A stretch of 64,000 nt of DNA, from the NCBI GenBank assembly GCA_009760885.1, contig CM019708.1:16002090-16066089 (forward strand), written 5' to 3'. The first letter of the stretch is position 1; every line of letters begins with the position of its first letter. The stretch is from Achatina immaculata. Taxonomy: Eukaryota > Mollusca > Gastropoda > Stylommatophora > Achatinidae. Made by a program: the position numbers and the translations under genes. This document shows positions 55,853 to 64,000 of the stretch, in pieces. Under the pieces are notes generated by a model. It saw only the letters and a list, made by a program, of their open reading frames with translations, ran no database searches and had not been told where the DNA came from.

Positions 55853-57650
55853 TGATGCAGGTGTGAGTGATGCATGTCTGTGTAGGTGTGAGTGATGTAT
55901 GTCTGTGTAGGTGTGAGTGATGCATGTCTGTGTAGGTGTGAGTGGTGTATGTCTGTGTAGGTGTGAGTGATGCATGTCTGTGTAGGTGTGAGTGATGTAT
56001 GTCTGTGTAGGTGTGAGTGGTGTATGTCTGTGTAGGTGTGAGTGATGCATGTCTGTGTAGGTGTGAGTGATGTATGTCTGTGTAGGTGTGAGTGATGTAT
56101 GTCTGTGTAGGTGTGAGTGGTGTATGTCTGTGTGAGTGGTGTATGTCTGTGTAGGTGTGAGTGGTGTATGTCTGTGTAGGTGTGAGTGGTGTATGTCTGT
56201 GTGAGTGGTGTATGTCTGTGTGAGTGATGTGTGTCTGTGTAGGTGTGAGTGATGTGTGTCTGTGTATGTGTGAATGATGCGTGTCTGTGTAGGTGTGAGT
56301 GATGTGTGTCTGTGCAGGTGTGAGTGATGTGTGTCTGTGTAGGTGTGAGTGATGCATGTCTGTGTAGGTGTGAGTGATGTGTGTCTGTGTAGGTGTGAGT
56401 GATGCGTGTCTGTGTAGGTGTGAGTGATGTGTGTCTGTGTAGGTGTGAGTGATGCATGTCTGTGTAGGTGTGAGTGATGTGTGTCTGTGTAGGTGTGAGT
56501 GATGCATGTCTGTGTAGGTGTGAGTGATGCATGTCTGTGTAGGTGTGAGTGATGTGTGTCTGTGTAGGTGTGAGTGATGTGTGTCTGTGTGAGTGATGTG
56601 TGTCTGTGTAGGTGTGAATGATGTGTGTCTGTGTAGGTGTGAGTGATGCATGTCTGTGTAGGTGTGAGTGATGTATGTCTGTGTAGGTGTGAGTGATGTA
56701 TGTCTGTGTAGGTGTGAGTGATGTATGTCTGTGTAGGTGTGAGTGATGCATGTCTGTGTAGGTGTGAGTGATGCATGTCTGTGTAGGTGTGAGTGATGCA
56801 TGTCTGTGTAGGTGTGAGTGATGCATGTCTGTGTAGGTGTGAGTGATGCATGTCTGTGTAGGTGTGAGTGGTGTATGTCTGTGTAAGTGTGAGTGATGCA
56901 TGTCTGTGTAGGTGTGAGTGGTGTATGTAGGTGTGAGTGGTGCATGTCTGTGTAGGTGTGAGTTGTGTATGTCTGTGTAGGTGTGAGTGGTGTATGTCTG
57001 TGTAGGTGTGAGTGATGCATGTCTGTGTAGGTGTGAGTGGTGTATGTCTGTGTAGGTGTGAGTGATGCATGTCTGTGTAGGTGTGAGTGATGCATGTCTG
57101 TGTAGGTGTGAGTGATGCATGTCTGTGTAGGTGTGAGTGATGTATGTCTGTGTAGGTGTGAGTGATGCATGTCTGTGTAGGTGTGAGTGATGTATGTCTG
57201 TGTAGGTGTGAGTGATGTATGTCTGTGTAGGTGTGAGTGATGCATGTCTGTGTAGGTGTGAGTGATGCATGTCTGTGTAGGTGTGAGTGATGTATGTCTG
57301 TGTAGGTGTGAGTGATGCATGTCTGTGTAGGTGTGAGTGGTGTATGTCTGTGTAGGTGTGAGTGATGTATGTCTGTGTAGGTGTGAGTGATGTATGTCTG
57401 TGTAGGTGTGAGTGGTGTATGTCTGTGTAGGTGTGAGTGATGTATGTCTGTGTAGGTGTGAGTGATGTATGTCTGTGTAGGTGTGAGTGATGTATGTCTG
57501 TGTAGGTGTGAGTGATGTATGTCTGTGTAGGTGTGAGTGATGTATGTCTGTGTAGGTGTGAGTGATGTATGTCTGTGTAGGTGTGAGTGATGTATGTCTG
57601 TGTAGGTGTGAGTGATGTATGTCTGTGTAGGTGTGAGTGGTGTGTATGTG
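55853..57650. repeat. 25-bp tandem array, about 70 copies
   Basis: The unit is gtctgtgtaggtgtgagtga plus tgcat, with variants tgtat, tgtgt and ggtgtat. Some units are shortened by loss of gtaggtgt. Because 25 is not a multiple of three, the translation repeats every 75 bases (25 residues), and all three minus frames are open (up to 633 codons, HTYTDMHHSHLHRHASLTPT-like). It starts 285 bases after the FREP copy 2 stop. Confidence 0.96.
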
Positions 57651-58184
57651 TGTGTGTGTGCAATCGTGTCTGAGGCTGATCGTGGTGATCAGTTTTTAGT
57701 TTCATGTTCTAAATATGTTTGCGTGTGTCTGTCTCTGTTTCTGTCTTCTCTGAGGTTTTTAGTTGGCGCTGAAACATGTTTAAGTGGTCTGGTCTGGTGT
57801 GTGTGTGTATATGTGTGTATGTGTGTGTATATGTGTATGGTGAAAAAGGGCGCTGTGATAAAGTCTCAGTGACTTTGCGTATGATGATCCAAGATTTGGC
57901 GGATTATTTGGTGGGAATGTCTTCAGAAACAGCTGTACGTTAATGTAACTGATTCTTTACGAATGCGTCGAGTACTTTGTACTGTTTTTCTTTATGATGA
58001 AAATTTGAATATTAATTAATGGCGTAACACGAAAGTAAAAATGTGAAAATAAAAGAAAATATGACTTACTTCCTAAAGAAGAAAAGGAAAATAAAAACAA
58101 GTCAGAATAATGTAAACTTATTAGTTTATGAAGTTACAAAGGTAATAAGAAAAATGTTAGAAAGGAGATGGAATATTTTCTAAG
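57651..58184. other. TG-rich flank and unique AT-rich sequence
   Basis: TG/TATG simple sequence to about 57840, then nothing recognised. Confidence 0.5.
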
Positions 58185-58795
58185 ACTGGTGGTCTAAACA
58201 GTTTAGAGTAGAGGGATAGACAAGACTGGTGGTCTAAACAGTTTAGAGGGATAGTCAAGACAAGACTGGTGGTCTAAACAGTTTAGAGGGATAGTCAAGA
58301 CAAGACTGATGGTCTAAACAGTTTAGAGTAGAGGGATAGTCAAGACAAGACTAGTGGTCTAAACAGTTTAGAGTAGAGGGATAGTCAAGACAAGACTAGT
58401 GGTCTAAACAGTTTAGAGTAGAGGGATAGTCAAGACAAGACTAGTGGTCTAAACAGTTTAGAGTAGAGGGATAGTCAAGTCAAGACTAGTGGTCTAAACA
58501 GTTTAGAGTAGAGGGATAGTCAAGACAAGACTGATGGTCTAAACAGTTTAGAGTAGAGGGATAGTCAAGTCAAGACTAGTGGTCTAAACAGTTTAGAGTA
58601 GAGGGATAGTCAAGTCAAGACTAGTGGTCTAAACAGTTTAGAGTAGAGGGATAGTCAAGTCAAGACTAGTGGTCTAAACAGTTTAGAGTAGAGGGATAGT
58701 CAAGTCAAGACTAGTGGTCTAAACAGTTTAGAGTAGAGGGATAGTCAAGTCAAGACTAGTGGTCTAAACAGTTTAGAGTAGAGGGATAGTCAAGT
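58185..58795. repeat. 45-bp tandem repeat, about 14 copies
   Basis: The unit is ctagtggtctaaacagttta, gagtagagggatagtcaagt plus caaga. Early copies lack 'gtagag'. Late copies are uniform, with gtcaaga replacing acaaga. Confidence 0.94.
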
Positions 58796-59189
58796 CCAGA
58801 CAGCAAAGGAGGAAGGCACACAACGAACAAATGAACTTTCAAAAGACGAAGAAAAGGGCAGGAGGTAGGACTGACGTTCTGTCTCCCACCCCTCAGCTTT
58901 CACTCTGTTACAAACATTCATTCACATGTTACTGTGTTAACGTAAGTAAACAGGTCAGCAGATATCCTAACCTGAGACACCCACAAGACAAACTGGAGAT
59001 CAAACTTAGCCAGAGATAGTCTGATTCTCCACAATCTCCTTAAAAAAAAACAACTAGCTTTTTTTATTTAATAATTATTTATTGCAAAATTTTTAATGTA
59101 TTTATTGACAGCATATCCAGAATGACAATCAGCAACATCTGAAGTACAAGTAACTATGTAAACTCAGATAAGACGCTGCAGGCTGAGTC

Positions 59190-59703
59190 ACATGTAAATG
59201 AGATGTAGTGAAGAGTCACATGTAAAGTAAAAGAAATATAATGCAGAGTCACATGTAAAGTAAATGAAATATAGTGAAGAGTCGCATGTAAAGTAAAAGA
59301 AATGTAGTGAAGAGTCACATGTAAAGTAAATGAAATGTAGTGAAGAGTCATATGTAGAGTAAATGAGGTGTAGTGAAGAGTCACATGTAAAGTAAATGAA
59401 ATATAGTGAAGAGTCACATGTAAAGTAAATGAAATATAGTGAAGAGTCATATGTAAAGTAAATGAGAGTGAAGAGCCATATATAAAGTAAATGAGATGTA
59501 GTGAAGAGTCATATGTAAAGTAAATGAGATGTAGTGAAGAGTCACATGTAAAGTAAATGAGATGTAGTGAAGAGTCACATGTAAAGTACATGAAATATAC
59601 TGAAGAGTCATATGTAAAGTAAATGAGATGTAATGAAGAGTCACATGTAAAGTAAATGAGATGTAATGAAGAGTCACATGTAAAGTAAATGAGATGTAGT
59701 GGG
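59190..59703. repeat. 33-bp tandem repeat, about 15 copies
   Basis: The unit is gagtcacatgtaaagtaaat plus gagatgtagtgaa, with cac/cat and gag/gaa variants. The minus frames are open because 33 is a multiple of three. Confidence 0.93.
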
Positions 59704-60079
59704 CTCCAGCTCTCCAGCAGGCCAGAGAAACTAATCAGAGATGACAGTGGAAAAAGTCATACAAGACGGCTGGCTGTAAGATGAGTTTAAGAATCGGCTG
59801 AAGGGAAAGGAAAATTATTTGGAGACAGCAGAACAATCTAAGACCAAAGTCGACAAGTGAAGAAAAAGAAACAATGAAAAAAAGTAAAATGTTCCCCTGG
59901 TTTAATAAAGTCACGTAAACGTCAGTAAGTTCTGGCGCTGAAGTTAGTGCTAAGAAGCTGACATGTTTGACTTGATAAAACTCTTAGGTCAAACTTAACA
60001 AGGCTGCCAGTCCGGAACTGTTCTGTCATGAACAATTTTTTTTTATATATATAAATAGAAAACTACGAAGCTTTCGTAC
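59704..60079. other. Unique sequence, nothing recognised
   Basis: AT-rich flank leading into a SINE. Confidence 0.4.
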
Positions 60080-60270
60080 GGTGAAGTAAGAGAAGACAGT
60101 TTTGTGGGATTAGACACGAAAAAAATCGAAGACAAAGTACTTTTAGACGCAAGAGAAAGAAAAACCACAAGAGAATTACCTGGGGTTCGAACCACGGACT
60201 CTGGTAGGACGAGCAGCTGTCTAGCCAAGAGGGAACAGCGTACCAACAACCGCGCTATCTAGCATCCCGT
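60080..60270 (-). repeat. tRNA-derived SINE, same family as 34504-34668
   Basis: On the minus strand: gctagatagcgcggttgttg (A box region), gtcctaccagagtccg, gtggttcgaaccccaggtaa (B box GGTTCGAACC), then ttctcttgtggtttttcttt, ctcttgcgtctaaaag. The B box matches a canonical tRNA B box almost exactly. Confidence 0.8.
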
Positions 60271-60739
60271 TTTCTGTCATTGAGCTCATTTCTTTTATTT
60301 CTATCATTTAAGATTGCAAAAACCTTTAAGTTTTGACTAATCTACATCATATAACATAAACATAACATAACTATAACATAAATATAACAATGCTAACATA
60401 AGTATGCCGTCTTCAGATAGTTGAATATATATGTTTCTCTAGTTAATATAAATCCGAGATTTCTGAATTCATTATTATTAAAATATCTTGTATAACATTA
60501 CAACTGTGACACTTGTGTGACAACCCTTTGATATTCTTGTATTACTACTGACATAGTCGTATGATATTACTCCACGTGTGTAAAGTTAATGTATTCATTA
60601 TGTTGTTATCAATATCAAATATATTCTTAAAGTGTGACATCACTTCCAGTAATATACTCTAATAATTTCCATTATTGTACTAAAACACACGACAGACAAG
60701 CCAAACGTTCAGTTCTTGTTCATGACTACTTAATTCTTC

Positions 60740-61192
60740 CCCATCTCTTTCTCTCTCTCCTCCTTCATAACTCTCCCCAGTCTTCCCCATCTCTCTTTCT
60801 CTCTCCTCCTTCATAACTCTCCCCAGTCTTCCCCATCTCTTTCTCTCTCTCCTCCTTCATAACTCTCCCCAGTCTTCCCCATCTCTCTTTCTCTCTCCTC
60901 CTTCATAACTCTCCCCAGTCTTCCCCATCTCTCTCTCTCTCCTTCATAACTCTCCCCAGTCTTCCCCATCTCTCTTTCTCTCTCCTCCTTCATAACTCTC
61001 CCCAGTCTTCCCCATCTCTCTCTCTCTCTCCTCCTTCATAACTTTCCTCAGTCTTCCCCATCTCTCTCTCTCTCCTCCTTCATAACTTTCCCCAGTCTTC
61101 CCCATCTCTCTCTCTCTCCTCCTTCATAACTCTCCCCAGTCTTCCCCATCTCTCTTTCTCTCTCCTCCTTCATAACTCTCCCCAGTCTCCTC
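60740..61192. repeat. Tandem repeat of about 46 bp, 10 copies, almost pure pyrimidine strand
   Basis: The unit is cttcataactctccccagtc, ttccccatctctctttctct plus ctcctc. Only the short 'cataac' and 'cag' parts break the polypyrimidine tract. Confidence 0.93.
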
Positions 61193-61344
61193 CAACTCTT
61201 AGTCTCAAACACACACATGTACATCTTAGTTTGTGTACGAACATCTGATTGTAGATCAGCTTGATTCTTTTTATGTAAGCATTTATTTATTGCAGTTTTT
61301 AATTCATTAAACGTGCCTAAATGATAAGTATACACTGTAGAATT

Positions 61345-62180
61345 TGTTGTCCCCACAGATAAAAGTCTGCTCCCCACAGATAAAAGTCTGCTCCCGATAG
61401 ATAAAAGTCTGCTGGATTTAGATCTGGCTACCGAAGGGGCCATACACTTCTGTAGATGACATGTTCTCGGAAAAACTCGTCCAGAAGTTTCACAGATCTA
61501 GCAGCTGTGTGCTCAGTAGCACCATCGTGCTGGAACCAGGAGTAATTGATGAAGCAGTGCAATAAAATCGTGAATTATTAAACACCAGCGTTTACTATCA
61601 GCCCTTTCTTCAAAGAATATAGAACCAACAATGCAACCGACACTCCAACTTTCTCTGGTCGTGCAAGGGTTTTCATGCTCAGCACGGTGATTCTCCGACC
61701 ATCACAAGCATGAGTGTTGTGAATGAACAAAGCCAGACACGTGGAATTAAACCTGACATCAAGAATATAGACGGTTTTTGTGTGAATTAAAGTTTTAAAC
61801 CATTCACAATAGCAGAATCGTTTTTTCTGCAAATGTTGCACTGCTGTTAATTTATATGAGAGGACTTTCAAAGTTTAGTGGACCACATTATGTGTATTTG
61901 CAAGCCCTATGCCTTCCTCTTGTGCCAACTTGCGCAATGATTTAGATGGACTCCAAAGCAGCGAGATAGAAATGTTCGATAATCTCTCATCAACAATAGT
62001 TGGTGGCCTTCCACTAAGTTGTGGATCTAAGACTGATCATTCTTCACGAAATTTCTCAATAAGACTATATACTGCGCTGTGACTAAATACAGATGTTCCA
62101 GGGAATTGTTTAGTAAAAAGCTCCAGCATTACATCGGTGTATCTATTGCATTCTCTAAAGACGTACTCAGCAAGAACAAT
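61345..62180 (-). pseudogene. Degraded Tc1/mariner-superfamily DDE transposase
   Basis: The minus strand reads, with stops and frame changes, EYVFRECNRYTDVMLELFTK, SHSAVYSLIEKFREE (HTH region), LSGRPPTIVDERL, SKSLRKLAQEEGI, KRFCYCEWF. Near 61545 comes WFQHDGATEHTA (second catalytic Asp), followed by LLDEFFREHVIYRSVWPLR, stop, PDLNPADFYL (third catalytic Asp). At the low-coordinate end the ADFYLWG segment occurs three times in tandem. It is different from both mariners in the tetraspanin introns. Ends and inverted repeats were not identified. Confidence 0.78.
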
Positions 62181-62424
62181 ACATACTTTAGTTAAAAGAA
62201 CATAGTGAATAAACTGAGATAAGCAGATCGCTGTTATAACACTTCAAACGCTTCAAAAGCTATGGGATACAAAAGCTGTGAATACACAGACACTACCACT
62301 GAATGCTGATATGTGTTACAAACTACGCTTCTGATCGGCAGATGACGTAAGTGTCGTGGTCAGTAAGCTGCACACAATGAACCATAATCGAAAGTTCGAT
62401 ACCGCCAAGAGGCTTTTCTAACAC

Positions 62425-63597
62425 CATGTATCTTATCCTATATCTTATATCCTTCCCGTGCCGTTAGACGTCACATAGGGCTCGCAAAGTAGTTCGCCAA
62501 TTTTTCCTGTCTTCGGCGAGTCTTTCAACCTCAACAAAGGATTTTATGCCTGTTAACTTGGCCTCTCTTAATAATGTCCTCTTCAGAGTTTCACGCGGTC
62601 TGCCCCTTTTTCTTCGGCCTGTTGTGTTCCACTTTATAGCTTGTTTTGGGATTCTCTGATCATTTCTTCTCATCAAGTGACCAACATATGTCTATCTCCT
62701 TTTCCTGATCACCCGTGAGACTGGTTGTTGTTCAGTCATCTGTCTTATCTCTGCATTGTTCTTGAATTCATTCCACTTGATGCCGAGTATTTTCCTTAGG
62801 CATTTGTTTTCAAAAGAGTCTAATTTCTTTTCTATTTCTTTAGTTGTTTTCCAGCTTTCGCATGCATAAATGAGGGTGGATATTACATTTGAATTGAATA
62901 GTCTTAACTTGGTTTTTGTGCTTATAACTTTGGAATTCCATATGTTCTCAAGATTCTTGAAGATTGATGCTGCTTTTGCAATTCTGATCCTAACTTCCTT
63001 TCTAGTGTCACCATCCTGGTCTATGTAGCTGCCAAGGTATGCAAATTGATTGACTTCTTCAATATCTGTCCCTTCTATGTGTATTTTTCCATTTTGATTG
63101 ATGGGAATTTTCATTATTTTTGTTTTGTCCTTGTTAATTTCAAGTCCTATTTTGCTAGCCAGTGAAGATAGGCTATCTGTTTTTTCTTGCATGGAATTCA
63201 CATTATTACTGATAAGAGTTATGTCATCAGCAAAATCAAGATCTTCTAGTTGGGTCCCATGTACCCAGTCAATACCTGTGTTACCTGTGCAGCATTTTTT
63301 CATTATGAAGTCTATTGTAATCCCAAAAAGTAAAGGAGACAGTATACATCCTTGTTTCACGCCTGTTTCAATCTGGAACCATTCACTCATCCCTTCTTCT
63401 GTCTTGACTGCACAACCATATCCATTGTATAAGTCCTTAATGATGTTGACAATTTTAGATGGTATTCCATATAGACATAAAATTCTCCATAATGAATCTC
63501 TGTGTATGCTATCAAATGCCTTCTTAAAATATATGAAATTCAATATTAATGGTTTCTGCTTTTCACTATGTTCTTCAAGTGACGTGCAAGATGGCAG
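62425..63597 (-). pseudogene. LINE fragment, family A, RT to 3' end, best preserved copy
   Basis: On the minus strand an open frame of 283 codons (62692-63543) starts in RT motif A (NFIYFKKAFDSIHRDSLWRI), then EWFQIETGVKQGCILSPLLF (motif B), LEDLDFADDITLIS (active-site ADD kept), LEINKDKTKIM, FAYLGSYIDQDGDTRKE and STLIYACESWKTT. After one stop the frame continues GHLMRRNDQRIPKQAIKWN, RKRGRPRETLKRTLLREA and RTTLRALCDV. The usual first Asp of motif A (F-I-D-F) is Tyr here. The 3' tail has tatcttata repeats. It is the reference for the other family A copies in this window. Confidence 0.9.
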
Positions 63598-63619
63598 TTG
63601 TTTTTAAAACGCTCTCGCC

Positions 63620-64000
63620 GGCATGCAGAAATCAGCGGAATTCCGCTTGATCTGTTACATATCATGTACCGGGAGTTGGGCATAAGGCTAACAACCTTAT
63701 CCTGGGACCTATCTAGAGGCAACTCCAGATGGGAAAAAAAGATATCGTTATGGAAACTCGCAGAGAAACCAACCGAGCATCAGGGATGCCAATTCCGAAG
63801 AGCTCATTCGTCGGCCCCAAACATGTGACAAGGGTTGGATTCTGGAATGTGAGAACGATGGCAACACCATGTATAACTTCACAATTGTCCACATTCTCCT
63901 TCAACTCCTATTCTCAAATATATCTTCATACATTTTGTCATTGGTTCACCCTGCAAGGGTTTTGCTCTTTTTTTAATCTCCCTGAAACTTCGAGCAGATT
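63620..64000 (+). mobile_element. Possible LINE 5' end with start of the AP-endonuclease domain
   Basis: Near 63830 the plus strand reads VTRVGFWNVRTMATPC, matching the R-V-G-T-W-N-V-R-T-M start of the LINE apurinic endonuclease domain. The next codons diverge and meet stops. It points away from the minus-strand LINE ending near 63597 and runs off the window. Low certainty. Confidence 0.45.

Noticed and set aside
55733..57705. Minus-strand ORFs of 445, 494 and 633 codons (His/Thr-rich)
   Set aside because: They are products of the 25-bp array in three frames. The 75-base protein period is explained by the 25-bp unit alone.

Overview
The window is animal nuclear DNA, most likely from a mollusc and probably a gastropod. 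It is AT-rich. Genes are broken into short exons with GT/AG junctions. Transposable elements and tandem arrays fill most of the sequence. The gastropod call is an inference from family knowledge. Two genes combine a signal peptide, an Ig-like domain, a short coiled linker and a fibrinogen-related domain (FReD). That is the architecture of the FREP immune lectins known from snails such as Biomphalaria. The abundant LINE, mariner, Penelope-like and tRNA-SINE remnants fit the same picture.

Region 1 (1-15540, + strand) is a tetraspanin gene. Five exons (930-1121, 3869-3943, 6131-6229, 12614-12778, 15394-15540) join in phase 0 and give about 225 residues: TM1/TM2, TM3, a large loop with CCG, P-x-SCC and six cysteines, TM4 and a stop. 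The N-terminal exon lies left of the window. The introns hold LINE fragments, two dead mariners and a four-layer nest in which a piggyBac-like MITE sits in a LINE, in a Tc1-like element, in a 30-bp satellite (8246-11712).

Region 2 (15541-28600) has no recognisable conserved gene. It holds a 39-bp array with a 239-codon open frame just after the tetraspanin stop, SINE and LINE remnants, and several minisatellites (69, 36, 56-58 and 44 bp).

Region 3 (29048-39179, + strand) is FREP-like copy 1. Region 4 (48297-55568, + strand) is FREP-like copy 2. The exon layout is the same in both: signal peptide, Ig plus linker, then three FReD exons. Both share an in-frame TGA in the Ig exon and each has its own frameshifts, so both read as paralogous pseudogenes unless the assembly is at fault. 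Each also carries a local duplication at the same Tyr-Lys-Leu site in the FReD: a 21-bp in-frame array in copy 1 and a 14-bp duplication in copy 2.

Between and after the FREP copies (39180-48296 and 55570-64000) are LINE fragments, a higher-order 60-bp satellite, a 21-bp array whose minus strand reads as perfect heptads, a 1.8-kb 25-bp array, a degraded DDE transposase and the ends of two LINEs facing each other.

I found no RNA genes other than tRNA-derived SINE heads, no CRISPR array and no clear new multi-gene system. The most interesting material is the FREP pair and the way minisatellites arise inside coding frames (the FReD, a LINE ORF and a transposase).
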